Notes: generated from the letters alone by a model not told the origin. A stretch of DNA of 64,000 nucleotides from Mycolicibacterium crocinum (GCF_022370635.2 NZ_CP092362.2:3720001-3784000), one strand, 5' to 3'; shown: positions 1 to 10,591, counted from the first letter of the stretch. Numbers and translations: made by a program.

Positions 1-416
1 AAGCGCTGGCCGCCGCCGAGGTCGACCGCGAACGCCTCTACGTCACCAACGCCGTCAAACATTTCAAGTTCACCCGCACCAGCGGGACACGGCGCATCCA
101 CAAAACACCGAGCCGCACCGAGGTGGTCGCCTGCCGACCCTGGCTGTTCGCCGAAATCGCCTCCGTCGAACCGGAAGTCGTGGTGCTGCTGGGCGCCACC
201 GCCGCACAAGCGTTGATGGGCAATGGTTTTCGGCTCACCGCGCATCGCGGTGAAGAGCTGCATCTACCCACTGAACCGGACCTCGGCGTGGACCCCAGCG
301 TGGTCACCACCGCGCATCCGTCGGCGATTCTGCGCGGGCCTGCGGAGGAACGGGCGAAGAATTTCGACGCGCTTGTCGCCGATCTGAGGTTCGCCGCGGG
401 ACTACTATCCGGCTGA
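1..416 (+). CDS. udgX: UdgX-type uracil-DNA glycosylase, C-terminal part
   Basis: The 5' end lies outside the window; about 137 C-terminal residues remain, in the frame starting at base 3. The visible part has the segment LYVTNAVKHFKF, followed by a loop reading GTRRIHKTP, then VVVLLGATAA and the late motif TAHPSAILRG. This is the layout of family UdgX in the uracil-DNA glycosylase superfamily, whose members bind uracil in DNA and stay covalently attached through the histidine of the R-R-I-H loop (here the codon at 99-101). An iron-sulfur cluster is known in the family, but its N-terminal cysteines are not in view. The first loop residue, usually Lys in the KRRIH motif, is Thr here. It ends 17 bp before the hydrolase gene on the same strand. 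Confidence 0.88.
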   Translation, partial: ALAAAEVDRERLYVTNAVKHFKFTRTSGTRRIHKTPSRTEVVACRPWLFAEIASVEPEVVVLLGATAAQALMGNGFRLTAHRGEELHLPTEPDLGVDPSVVTTAHPSAILRGPAEERAKNFDALVADLRFAAGLLSG

Positions 417-433
417 AGAGAAAGCGAGCGCCA

Positions 434-1297
434 ATGCCCGCCCCCGCCGAAAGCCTCACTGCGCGACTGCGCGACGGGCGTTCGGTGTGTTTTGCGCAGT
501 ACGGCGCGCCCGACGGCGATGTCGTCGTCAACGCTCACGGTGGCCTGGCCTGCCGGCTGGACGTGGCCGCCGCCGACGTCGCCGCCCGCGCTGCCGGAGT
601 GCGGCTGATCTCGCCGGATCGGCCCGGCATCGGCGGATCGGACCCCCAACCCGGCCGCACGATCCTCGATTGGACCGGCGATGTGGCCGAGCTGATGGAT
701 CAGCTGGGCGTCGGGCCCTTCGCGGCGATGGGTTGGTCGATGGGTGGCCAGTACGCGGCCGCCCTGGCCTGGGCGCTGCCGCAACGGGTACGGCGGGTGG
801 CGATCATCGCCGGCGTGCTGCCGTTGACCGAGGCGGGGGTGTTCGCACAGCTGCCCGCGTTCGACCGGGTGTACACCCGGCTGTCACAACGTGCGCCGTG
901 GGTGGTCAAGCCGTGTTTCGCCGCGATGGCGCTGGCCGCGCGGCGCGCACCAGCGCTCTACGGGCGCCTCGCCGCCGCCCAACTGGGCACCGCCGACGAT
1001 GCGGTACTGCGGGACGAGGGCTACGACGAGTTCGGACGGATGTCGGCGGAGGCCCTGCGCCGCCCCGGCGGTGTCGCGGAGGACTACCGGGCGTGGATGC
1101 GACCGTGGGGCTTCGCCCCGGAACACATCACCATCCCCGTCGACGTCTGGGGCGGTCAGCAGGACGAACTGGTGAGCCACGCCTGGCCGCCCGAGCTGGC
1201 CCGCCGAATACCCGGTGCGACCCTGCACGAGCGACCCGGCGGGCACTTCCTGGCTCACCTGTACTACGCGGACATCTTCGCGAGCCTGCTGGATTAG
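434..1297 (+). CDS. alpha/beta-fold hydrolase
   Basis: A 287-residue cytoplasmic protein of the alpha/beta hydrolase fold. The nucleophile elbow is GWSMGG (Ser102), preceded by the HGG oxyanion segment near residue 35. A plausible acid is Asp244 in QQDELV and the catalytic His is His271 in GGHFLAH, so the triad is complete. A region of Ala/Arg-rich helices around residues 125-215 would be the lid. The substrate cannot be told from sequence; esterase, haloalkane-type or peptidase activity are all possible. The ATG start at 434 directly follows the glycosylase. The stop overlaps the convergent repeat-protein gene by 4 bp. Confidence 0.85.
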   Translation: MPAPAESLTARLRDGRSVCFAQYGAPDGDVVVNAHGGLACRLDVAAADVAARAAGVRLISPDRPGIGGSDPQPGRTILDWTGDVAELMDQLGVGPFAAMGWSMGGQYAAALAWALPQRVRRVAIIAGVLPLTEAGVFAQLPAFDRVYTRLSQRAPWVVKPCFAAMALAARRAPALYGRLAAAQLGTADDAVLRDEGYDEFGRMSAEALRRPGGVAEDYRAWMRPWGFAPEHITIPVDVWGGQQDELVSHAWPPELARRIPGATLHERPGGHFLAHLYYADIFASLLD

Positions 1298-4200
1298 TTG
1301 CCGAACCACCGGTTCGCGGGCGGCACCTCGGTTCCCAGCAGAGCCCCGGCCGGAGCACCCGTTTCGGTTCCGGCGGTCGCCGACCAGGCGGTGCCCGTGC
1401 ACAACAGGTCACGCGGCGCCGAGATGGTCGACGGCAGCGGAATCCCGAAGCCCGGGATGCCGGGGATCGTGATCTGCGGCGGCGAGAGCAGGGTGGCCAC
1501 ACCCTGCGCCATCGTCCCGAACAGCTGGGCCGGCGGCGTGGGCAGCGTGCCCGCGGCATCGGCGATCGGCGCCGCCGGGATCAGGCTGCCGAGACCACCC
1601 GGGGTGGGTCCGACGTAGCCGCCCGGTCCGCCCGGCAGGACAGTCGGGGGTGTCGGCGGTGTCGGCACCCGGTTGCCGCCGGGCGTGCCCGGTGTCGCCG
1701 CCGGCGGGGTCGGAACTCCCGCGCCACCACCGCCCCCGGGACCACCGGGAACCGCTGCGGGCGGCGTGCCCGGCGTGACCACGCTGTTGGTGAACGGAGT
1801 GCCCGGCACGGCGGCCGGCGGAGTGGGCAGGCCGGTGCCTCCACCGCCACCCGGACCACCCGGAACCGCACCCGGAGGCGTCGGCAGACCAGCGCCGCCA
1901 CCGCCACCCGGACCACCCGGAACCGCACCCGGAGGCGTCGGCAGACCAGCGCCGCCACCGCCACCCGGACCACCCGGAACCGCACCCGGAGGCGTCGGCA
2001 GACCAGCGCCGCCACCACCGCCCGGACCACCCGGAACTGCGGCCGGCGGGGTCGGGATGCCGGCACCGCCAAGGGCATCGGCGGCTGCGGGCACGGCTCC
2101 CGGCGGGGCCGGGACACCGGCGGCCGCCGCGGCGATATCCGCCGCGGGCACACCGGCCGACGGCGCGACGACACCGGCGGCGTCGGCGACCGGCGCACCC
2201 ACAGCGCCGCCCGCACCTGCGGCTCCGGCGCCAGCGCCACCGCCACCGCCACCGCCACCAGCGGCCCCGGCCGCTGCGGACGCATCGGACAGTGCGGCGG
2301 CCGGCGCGCCACCGGCTACGCCGTTGTTGTCAGTGATCGGAGCGGCGGGAACCGCGGCACCCGCGTTGTCGGTGATCGGCGCGCCCGGAACTCCGGCCGG
2401 GGCAGCAACAGGGCCGCCTTCGCCGACCGGCACGCCCGGCACACCGGCCGGTGGGGTCGGCACACCGCCGCCGGTGCCGCCACCGGGACCGCCCGGAACA
2501 GCTGCCGGAGGAGTCGGCAAACCACCACCAGTGCCCTCACCCGGCGTACCGGGAACAGCCGCCGGAGGCGTCGGCAGACCACCACCGGTCCCCTCACCCG
2601 GCGTACCGGGAACAGCCGCCGGAGGCGTCGGCACGCCACCACCGGTGCCCTCACCGGGCGTGCCGGGAACAGCAGCCGGCGGAGTCGAACCGGTCTCGAC
2701 GATGTTGCCGCCGGGAGTGCCGGGGACCGCGGCCGGCGGAGTGGGCAGACCACCGCCCGTGCCCTCACCCGGAGTACCGGGAACAGCGGCCGGCGGAGTC
2801 GGAAGTGCTTGGTCCCCAGGGGTTCCCGGCGTACCGGGGATCACCTGCGGCGGCGTCGGCGGGAGCTCCATTCCGGGAGTTCCCGGCGTACCGGGGACCG
2901 CGACGGGGGTTCCCGGCACGTTCACGTTCACCGGAACACCCGGGCCACCGGGGACCGCGGCGGGCGGCGTGACGATACCCGGAGTGGATGCCGCACTGGG
3001 CACACCCGGCAGGGTGACCGACGGCGTGCCGGGGACATTGATCATGCCACCGGGGGTCGGGACACCCGGAATCGAGACGCCGGGAGGGGGAAGGGTTCCC
3101 GCCGAATCGTTGACCACGTTGCCGGGCACCGGATTTGCCGGAATCCCCGGGGTGTTCAGGGACAGGTTGTTTCCACCGCCCGGCCCGCCGGGCACTGCCG
3201 CCGGCGGCGTCGACACCGAGCCGTTCACGTCGCCACCGGGCACAGCGGCCGGCGGAACCGGCGGGGTGCCACCAGAGCCCGGGATCGAACCGCCGGGTAC
3301 CTCGGCCGGCGGAACCGGCGGTGTCACAACCGATTCGGGCACCACAGTGCCCGGGACTGCGGCTGGCGGAGTACCGGGGACCCCACCACCACCGGGAATC
3401 CCGCCCGGGGGCAGAGCCGCCGGCGGAGTACCGGGAACGCCACCGCCGCCAGGAATCTCACCAGGGGGCACCGCGGCGGGCGGAGTACCGGGAACGCCAC
3501 CGCCACCGGGAATCCCGCCCGGGGGCACCGCCGCAGGCGGAGTACCGGGAACGCCACCGCCGCCAGGAATCTCAGCAGGGGGCACCGCGGCGGGAGGTCC
3601 CGGCGGGAATGCTCCGCCGCCGGGAACCGGCACGGGAGGAGCAGCAGCCGGCGGGGCAGGCGCCAGACCGGATGCGTCGGCCAGCGGCGCGGCAGGCACG
3701 GCGCCGGCCGGCGGCGGGACCAACCCGTTGGCATCGGAGATCGGAGCACCGCCAGGCAGGCCACCGGCCGCGTCGGCCACCGCTGCGCCGGGTGCACCCG
3801 CACCGGCACCCGCGCCCGAACCGCCGCCGGCACCGCCACCACCCGGCAGACCGGCTGCGCCGGGAGCACCGCCCTCGCCACCGCCGACTCCCGGCAGGCC
3901 ACCGGCCGCGTCGGCCACGGGGGCTCCGGCGGGTCCGGCGGGCAGACCGCCGCCATCGTTGATCGGTGCAGGAGGCATACCTCCTGGCGGAGTCGGGATA
4001 CCACCGCCACCAACACCCGGCGGAGTCCCCGGAACACCAGCAGGCGGAGTCGGAATGCCACCACCGCCACCACCGGGCGGAGTCCCCGGAACACCAGCAG
4101 GCGGAGTCGGGATACCACCACCGCCACCACCGGGCGGAGTCCCCGGAACACCAGCAGGCGGAGTCGGGATACCACCGCCACCAACACCCGGCGGAGTCCC

Positions 4201-4656
4201 CGGAACACCAGCAGGCGGAGTCGGGATACCACCGCCACCAACACCCGGCGGAGTTCCCGGCACCGCGGCGGGCGGAGTCGGAATGCCATGCGTGGTGCTG
4301 GTCCCCGGTGCACCAGGGACGGACGCCGGCGGCACGGTCACGCCGCCGGTACCGGGCATGCCGGGCGAGCCGGGCGCGCTGGCCGGCGGGATGTGAACGC
4401 TGCCGGGCACGGTAGCCGGCGGGACGGGGCCGCCGGCGGTCGGCGAACCGGGAGTGAACAGGGAATTCGACGTACCCGGAATGCCCTGCGAGAGGTCAGG
4501 CGGCGAGGTGATGCCCTGGTTCAGAATGCCCATGCACGGAACACCCGGGGTGCCGACGTTGGCGACCGCGTGGGGACTGAACAGCGGTGCCGTCCAGAAA
4601 AACCCCGCCGTCGCCATGGCAGTGACCGCCGCCACGCGAGAGGTGGTCCGAGACAT
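1294..4656 (-). CDS. giant secreted Pro/Gly-repeat protein
   Basis: About 1,120 residues. Two ATG codons stand in tandem at 4659 and 4656; the GGGGAA ribosome site abuts the first and is better spaced for the second, so I take 4656. A signal peptide (basic n-region, hydrophobic core, ending near SPHAVA) precedes a domain of over 1,000 residues built almost wholly of Pro, Gly, Ala, Val and Thr. It holds four families of 19-residue units such as PTPPAAVPGTPGEGTGGGL, separated by stretches with a second motif, for example APVADAAG and APITDNAG. A non-repetitive C-terminus of about 60 residues contains Trp and Cys. In the protein numbered from 4659 only Cys42 and Cys1087 are present, flanking the repeats. 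Export to the envelope or medium is inferred. Function is unknown; collagen-like or polyproline-II structure is plausible, with no catalytic motif. Confidence 0.85.
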   Translation of the reverse strand: MSRTTSRVAAVTAMATAGFFWTAPLFSPHAVANVGTPGVPCMGILNQGITSPPDLSQGIPGTSNSLFTPGSPTAGGPVPPATVPGSVHIPPASAPGSPGMPGTGGVTVPPASVPGAPGTSTTHGIPTPPAAVPGTPPGVGGGGIPTPPAGVPGTPPGVGGGGIPTPPAGVPGTPPGGGGGGIPTPPAGVPGTPPGGGGGGIPTPPAGVPGTPPGVGGGGIPTPPGGMPPAPINDGGGLPAGPAGAPVADAAGGLPGVGGGEGGAPGAAGLPGGGGAGGGSGAGAGAGAPGAAVADAAGGLPGGAPISDANGLVPPPAGAVPAAPLADASGLAPAPPAAAPPVPVPGGGAFPPGPPAAVPPAEIPGGGGVPGTPPAAVPPGGIPGGGGVPGTPPAAVPPGEIPGGGGVPGTPPAALPPGGIPGGGGVPGTPPAAVPGTVVPESVVTPPVPPAEVPGGSIPGSGGTPPVPPAAVPGGDVNGSVSTPPAAVPGGPGGGNNLSLNTPGIPANPVPGNVVNDSAGTLPPPGVSIPGVPTPGGMINVPGTPSVTLPGVPSAASTPGIVTPPAAVPGGPGVPVNVNVPGTPVAVPGTPGTPGMELPPTPPQVIPGTPGTPGDQALPTPPAAVPGTPGEGTGGGLPTPPAAVPGTPGGNIVETGSTPPAAVPGTPGEGTGGGVPTPPAAVPGTPGEGTGGGLPTPPAAVPGTPGEGTGGGLPTPPAAVPGGPGGGTGGGVPTPPAGVPGVPVGEGGPVAAPAGVPGAPITDNAGAAVPAAPITDNNGVAGGAPAAALSDASAAAGAAGGGGGGGGAGAGAAGAGGAVGAPVADAAGVVAPSAGVPAADIAAAAAGVPAPPGAVPAAADALGGAGIPTPPAAVPGGPGGGGGAGLPTPPGAVPGGPGGGGGAGLPTPPGAVPGGPGGGGGAGLPTPPGAVPGGPGGGGGTGLPTPPAAVPGTPFTNSVVTPGTPPAAVPGGPGGGGGAGVPTPPAATPGTPGGNRVPTPPTPPTVLPGGPGGYVGPTPGGLGSLIPAAPIADAAGTLPTPPAQLFGTMAQGVATLLSPPQITIPGIPGFGIPLPSTISAPRDLLCTGTAWSATAGTETGAPAGALLGTEVPPANRWFGN
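1820..2062 (-). repeat. 57-bp tandem repeat array, family 1 (PTPPGAVPGGPGGGGGAGL)
   Basis: About four copies of a 57-bp unit within the giant repeat gene. The segment beginning GGCGTCGGCAGACC on the plus strand recurs at 1877, 1934 and 1991 with near-perfect identity, and a diverged copy aligns at 2048. Each unit encodes 19 residues. High identity between copies suggests recent duplication or gene conversion. Confidence 0.9.
2444..2805 (-). repeat. 57-bp tandem repeat array, family 2 (PTPPAAVPGTPGEGTGGGL)
   Basis: Five to six 19-residue units of the giant repeat protein, nearly identical apart from one divergent unit that carries GGNIVETGS. Plus-strand blocks with CCCTCACCCGG and GTACCGGGAACAG recur every 57 bp. 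Boundaries are approximate because the edges grade into degenerate copies. Confidence 0.85.
3355..3600 (-). repeat. 57-bp tandem repeat array, family 3 (GVPGTPPAAVPPGGIPGGG)
   Basis: Four copies of a 57-bp unit encoding a 19-residue PGTPPAAVPPG-type repeat with a GGIPGGG or GEIPGGG linker. The plus-strand block GGCGGAGTACCGGGAACGCC marks each unit. Same period as the other families but a different consensus. Confidence 0.88.
3985..4280 (-). repeat. 57-bp tandem repeat array, family 4 (PTPPAGVPGTPPGVGGGGI)
   Basis: Five nearly identical 57-bp units near the 5' end of the repeat gene, marked on the plus strand by GGAGTCCCCGGAACACCAGC. Two variants alternate (GVGGGG and GGGGGG). Such identity makes the array prone to copy-number change and to assembly error. 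Confidence 0.9.
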
Positions 4657-4855
4657 CATTTCCCCGTTTCTGTGAGAGGCCTGACAGGCAAACTACAGAC
4701 GTGTAAGTACCGACACGGGGCCAGCCATTCGGGGGGTTATCGAACTGTTGCAAAGCGGTGTTGGTGCGGTTACCCCGACGACAATTTCACTGTGCAACCA
4801 TCCGCTGAAGTGGGGGTTTCCCACAGGTGGGATTCGAGCCGATATTTCGGTCAGC

Positions 4856-4875
4856 GGCCCCGCGTTTTCGGGGCC
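4856..4875 (-). terminator. hairpin downstream of tRNA-Cys
   Basis: A 7-bp perfect GC stem (GGCCCCG / CGGGGCC) with a 6-nt loop lies about 53 nt past the 3' end of tRNA-Cys on the minus strand. There is no T-tract, as is common for mycobacterial terminators. Termination of the tRNA transcript is inferred. Confidence 0.5.
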
Positions 4876-4927
4876 CAGAACGCCGCGGAAACCGGTCGCC
4901 GCGAACATCGGCTCGTGACGACATGCG

Positions 4928-4998
4928 AGCGAGTGACGGGATTCGAACCCGTGTAAACGGCTTTGCAGGCCGGTGCCTAGCCACTCAGCCACACCCGC
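4928..4998 (-). tRNA. tRNA-Cys (GCA)
   Basis: The minus strand folds into a full cloverleaf of 71 nt. The acceptor stem is GCGGGTG / CACTCGC with one G-U pair. The anticodon GCA lies in the loop at 4964-4966, the T-arm contains GTTCGAATC, and the discriminator is U73, the identity base for cysteinyl-tRNA synthetase. CCA is not encoded. The gene stands alone between the repeat-protein promoter and mgtC. Confidence 0.95.
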
Positions 4999-5097
4999 GA
5001 GTCAGGACGTGACTCTGCCAGCGCGGCCGCGACTCGCCCATCCTTTGGCTCAGCGTGATTGCTGCCCCGACAGCCATGCGGCCAATACGGTTACGAC

Positions 5098-5802
5098 ATG
5101 CAGATGTGGTTGGCCGACCCGCCGTTGCTCGGCGGCCCCGGACAGGGCACCCGGCAGATCGTCGAACTCCTGATCGCGTTCGGGCTGACCGCGCTGATCG
5201 GCCTGGAACGCGAGATACATGGCAAGAGCGCCGGGCTGCGCACCCAGGCGATCGTCGGCACGGCGTCCGCGCTGATCCTGATCGTCAGCAAGTACGGCTT
5301 CTTCGACGTGCTGACCAACGGCCTGGTCGAAGTCGACCCGTCGCGCGTCGCCGCTCAGATCGTCTCCGGCATCGGCTTCCTCGGCGCCGGGTTGATCATC
5401 ACCCGCCAGGGCGCGGTGCACGGACTGACGACGGCCGCCGCGATCTGGGAGTGCGCGGCCATCGGCATGGCCGCCGCGGCGGGCTTGGTCAAGCTCGCGA
5501 TCATCGTCACGATCCTGCACTTCGTGATCGTCCTGGGCTTCAACCCGCTCAGTCGGCGCCTCACCGCACGACTGGCCGGTTCGGTGCGGCTGCGGGTCAC
5601 CTACGAGCCGGACCGCGGTGTGCTCACCCACATCCTCGCCGCGTGCGACAAGCACCAGTGGAGTCTGACCGAACTCAACAGCGATCCCGACGGCGGCGTA
5701 CTGATGACACTATCGGGCACGCGAATCCTGCACGCTCCCACCACAGTTGCCGGGATAGCCGGCGTCACCGGTGTGCGCCGGCTCGACGAGAAGGACGAGT
5801 AG
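5098..5802 (+). CDS. mgtC: MgtC/SapB family membrane protein
   Basis: A 234-residue inner-membrane protein. The N-terminal half carries the MgtC signature (GLTALIGLEREIHGKSAGLR, then AIVGTASAL) and four to five hydrophobic helices, with GIGFLGAGLII typical of the family. The C-terminal 90 residues form a soluble ACT-like domain. MgtC proteins are linked to survival in low magnesium and inside macrophages, acting on membrane potential or ATP synthase rather than as pumps. I chose the ATG at 5098; an upstream in-frame start would add 13 residues that do not look conserved. It ends 3 bp before the convergent exporter gene. No magnesium leader RNA was recognised upstream. Confidence 0.85.
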   Translation: MQMWLADPPLLGGPGQGTRQIVELLIAFGLTALIGLEREIHGKSAGLRTQAIVGTASALILIVSKYGFFDVLTNGLVEVDPSRVAAQIVSGIGFLGAGLIITRQGAVHGLTTAAAIWECAAIGMAAAAGLVKLAIIVTILHFVIVLGFNPLSRRLTARLAGSVRLRVTYEPDRGVLTHILAACDKHQWSLTELNSDPDGGVLMTLSGTRILHAPTTVAGIAGVTGVRRLDEKDE

Positions 5803-5805
5803 GCC

Positions 5806-7209
5806 TCAGTCCGCTCGACCCCGCCCGGATCGGTACGAGGCGACGACACCCACTGCTGCCACAACCGCGAACGCACCGAACATCAGCCGGCTCGCACTCG
5901 CGTCCGGTGCGGCACGCAGATTGACCACCACACCTGCCAGTCCCGCGCCGAACGCTCCGCACATCAGCTGAACGGTGTTGATCGCCGCAGCGGCTACTGC
6001 CTGCTGGGGCGGATCGTCGACGACCGCACCCATCGCCCACGCGGACAGGTGCGGCCACGCCATCCCGATACCGGATCCAGTGATCACCAGCGCCACCGCC
6101 CACAGGACAACGACAGTCGTTGGCGCACCATCGGTTTGGGTGAACGCCGCCAGCGCCAGACCCGCTGCCATCACCAACGGGGCAATCGCCACCACCCGCA
6201 CCGTCAGCCGGACATTGGTGATCGAGGCGCTGGCGATCTCCCCGACCGTCCAGCCCACCGACAGCGCGGCGCCGAGGAACCCCGCCACGACCGGCGCCAG
6301 CGCACCGAGCCGCTGACCGAAGAGCGGCACATACATGTCGACCATCGTGGCCGCCATCAACAGTCCGAGGGTCAGGTAGATCCACTTCAGCGGACCGGGC
6401 TCAAAAGCCTTGTGCGGCAATACCGCAGCCGAGGCTCGGCGATCGACGACGATGAACACCACCACCAAGGCCGCACCCACAGCCAGCAGACCGGCGATGG
6501 CGCCCGCGCTGTGCGGGATCACCGCCACGCTGACCGTCAGCGCCGCCACACCGAGCAACAGCAACGACCACAACGGGATTCGCGTCCCCGGCGGTTGCTG
6601 GTCGGCATCGGCCCGCGCCGGCAATGCCAGCGGAACCAACAGACTCATCGCCACCGCGAAAACTGCGAGCAGGCCGAATCCACCTCGCCACAAGCCGAAT
6701 TGGGCGAACAGACCGCCGGCGGCCGGACCCACCAGGGTGCCGACCCCCCACATCGCCGACACCACGGCCGACGCGCGGGTCCACAACCGGTCGGGCAGCG
6801 CCGCGCTGATCACCGCATAACCGAGACCGGCCAGTACGCCGCCAGCCAGACCTTGCACCACCCGCCCGCCGAGAAGCAGCGGCATCGTCGGCGCCACCGT
6901 GCAGAGCGTACTGCCCGCGGCGAAAGACAGCAACGCGCCCATGTACGCGGTGCGCGGGCCGAATCGGGTCAACACCGGCCCGACCGTCGTCGCCGCCGTC
7001 ACCGACGCCACCAGATAGACCGTCGTCACCCAGGCGTAGAGCCGCTCGCCGCCGATGTCGGCGACGGCGCTGGGCAGCAGGCTGATCGTGATGAATTCGT
7101 TGATGGCATAGATCGCCACACCGCCGGCCAGCACGATGACCGCGCCGAGATAGTCGCGGCCCAGCAGCTCTCGCCAACTGCCCGCGGCCGATGCGGTGGT
7201 CTCGGTCAT
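5806..7209 (-). CDS. MFS drug-efflux transporter (Rv1634-like)
   Basis: 467 residues with about twelve to fourteen hydrophobic helices and the features of drug:proton antiporters: motif A-like LTRFGPRTAYMGALL between helices 2 and 3, and GGRVVQGLAGGVLAGLGYAV near helix 4. It should sit in the inner membrane and export a hydrophobic compound using proton-motive force; the substrate is not inferable. ATG at 7209 (MTETTASAAG) is preferred over an ATG seven codons upstream, which would place extra polar residues. It lies 47 bp downstream of uvrB on the same strand, the same neighbour as in M. tuberculosis, so co-transcription is possible. Confidence 0.85.
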   Translation of the reverse strand: MTETTASAAGSWRELLGRDYLGAVIVLAGGVAIYAINEFITISLLPSAVADIGGERLYAWVTTVYLVASVTAATTVGPVLTRFGPRTAYMGALLSFAAGSTLCTVAPTMPLLLGGRVVQGLAGGVLAGLGYAVISAALPDRLWTRASAVVSAMWGVGTLVGPAAGGLFAQFGLWRGGFGLLAVFAVAMSLLVPLALPARADADQQPPGTRIPLWSLLLLGVAALTVSVAVIPHSAGAIAGLLAVGAALVVVFIVVDRRASAAVLPHKAFEPGPLKWIYLTLGLLMAATMVDMYVPLFGQRLGALAPVVAGFLGAALSVGWTVGEIASASITNVRLTVRVVAIAPLVMAAGLALAAFTQTDGAPTTVVVLWAVALVITGSGIGMAWPHLSAWAMGAVVDDPPQQAVAAAAINTVQLMCGAFGAGLAGVVVNLRAAPDASASRLMFGAFAVVAAVGVVASYRSGRGRAD

Positions 7210-7256
7210 GGCATCACCGTAAAGGCTCAACCGTGGTTGAGCTCAAGCGTCACCGG

Positions 7257-9428
<2,172 letters not shown>

Positions 9429-9482
9429 GACCCCAGGTTAAGCGTCCCCACCGACACATTCATTCCTCGTTACGCTTGCGCG

Positions 9483-9989
9483 GTGACCGTCCATCCGCCC
9501 AAGCAGGAGACGTTCGACTTGACCGCCAAGACGAACACCGATCCCAAGGGCATCGTGCGGGCGGTCGACGAGTACGTGCTCACCCCCTGGGGGCTGTACA
9601 TGGCCCGCCCGACCCCCGGCCGCACCCAATTCCATTACCTCGAGTCGTGGCTGCTGCCCTCCCTGGGACTGAGAGCGAATGTCTTTCACTTCAACCCGGG
9701 CCACGAGCGCCCGCAGGACTACTACCTCGACATCGGCCAGATCACCGTCGGCGAGACCGCCTGGCAGGCCGAGGACCACTACCTCGACCTGGTGGTCTAC
9801 TCCGGTGACCGAACCGACCTCATCGACACCGACGAGCTGTTCGCCGCGCACCGCGACGGTCTGCTGACCACCGAGACCGCTGAGGAAGCCCTGCAACGCG
9901 TGGTCGTCGCGATCGAGGGTCTGGCCCGCCACGACCACGACCTCAATGCGTGGCTTGCCGCCGACGGGATGACGTTGACCTGGCGCTGA
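9483..9989 (+). CDS. DUF402 domain protein (Rv1632c-like)
   Basis: 168 residues from a GTG start at 9483. The reading frame stays open far upstream through antisense uvrB, but the protein begins here (VTVHPPKQETFDLT). The core reads LTPWGLYMARP, then HYLESWLLPSLGLRANVFHF, and later DYYLDIGQITV, the beta-barrel pattern of DUF402 (FomD-like hydrolases that act on nucleoside phosphates). Acidic residues Asp/Glu in DYYLDIG and the late EDHYLDLVV would bind metal. The exact substrate is not known. It is divergent from uvrB with 54 bp between, as in M. tuberculosis. Confidence 0.8.
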   Translation: MTVHPPKQETFDLTAKTNTDPKGIVRAVDEYVLTPWGLYMARPTPGRTQFHYLESWLLPSLGLRANVFHFNPGHERPQDYYLDIGQITVGETAWQAEDHYLDLVVYSGDRTDLIDTDELFAAHRDGLLTTETAEEALQRVVVAIEGLARHDHDLNAWLAADGMTLTWR

Positions 9990-10048
9990 GGCCCTTCCGC
10001 AGGGCAACGAATCATCGTCGACGTGCCGGACGGGTAGTGTGCCTACCT

Positions 10049-10579
10049 ATGAGCTCCAGCAAGCGCGGATGGCTGCGGATCATCGCCGCGGTCGCCCTGG
10101 CCGCGAGTTCTCAGTTAACCGCCGCCACCGCGCTGGCAGATCCGGAGCCGGCCCCCCCGCCGACACCGGTGGCCAACGGCGATACCGACCCGAACCTGCT
10201 GCACAACATCACCTACCGGGCATCTGCGACCGGCACCTCCCGTGGCGCGGTGGTCGCGTACAAGATCGACGACAACAACGTCAACAGCGATCAGCCGACC
10301 CTGCTGCCGGGGATGACCTTCGAGGTCAACACCGTTCTGCACGATCCCAAGAAGGCCGGCATGGAGATCTCCATCCAGTGGCCGTACGGGTCGAACCTGC
10401 ACTGCGAGATCCTGGCCGACGACCAGATCATCGCGCAGGCGGACCAGTTCATCGCCCCACGGCTGTTCCGCCCGAAGGACGATCCGCTTTACGGCACCAT
10501 CCAGTGCGGTGCGCCCTTGGACACTCCCGCACCGAATGCCACGCCCACCCCGGCCCCGGTCTCCGCGCCGGCGACCTAA
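10049..10579 (+). CDS. secreted protein of unknown function
   Basis: 176 residues. The first about 32 form a signal peptide (KRGWLRIIAAVALAAS to ATALA), followed by a Pro-rich linker. A core of about 110 residues then begins NGDTDPNLLHNITYRASATG and contains ISIQWPYGSNLHCEI. The beta-rich pattern with two cysteines (Cys in LHCEIL and TIQCGAP) recalls small mycobacterial secreted proteins and loosely the soluble part of MmpS proteins, but the match is weak. A Pro/Ala/Thr tail follows. ATG at 10049 gives the signal peptide directly. Spacing of 12 bp to the next gene suggests one transcript. Confidence 0.72.
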   Translation: MSSSKRGWLRIIAAVALAASSQLTAATALADPEPAPPPTPVANGDTDPNLLHNITYRASATGTSRGAVVAYKIDDNNVNSDQPTLLPGMTFEVNTVLHDPKKAGMEISIQWPYGSNLHCEILADDQIIAQADQFIAPRLFRPKDDPLYGTIQCGAPLDTPAPNATPTPAPVSAPAT

Positions 10580-10591
10580 TAGCCTGGGCTG

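Noticed and set aside
1820-4280. CRISPR-like array
   Set aside because: Repeats are contiguous 57-bp units without unique spacers and are translated; no cas genes nearby.
1673-4396. Second Pro/Gly-rich plus-strand frame of about 900 codons
   Set aside because: Pro codons (CCN) and Gly codons (GGN) are complementary, so the opposite strand of a Pro/Gly gene also reads as Pro/Gly. No signal peptide or ribosome site.
487-4956. A plus-strand open frame of about 1,489 codons opposite the repeat gene
   Set aside because: It is very Arg-rich, has no start context and reads through the antisense of GC-rich repeats, which suppress stops. The minus strand has a signal peptide and clean repeat units.
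4999-5097. Magnesium riboswitch before mgtC
   Set aside because: The leader is short and no M-box conserved structure could be recognised by eye.
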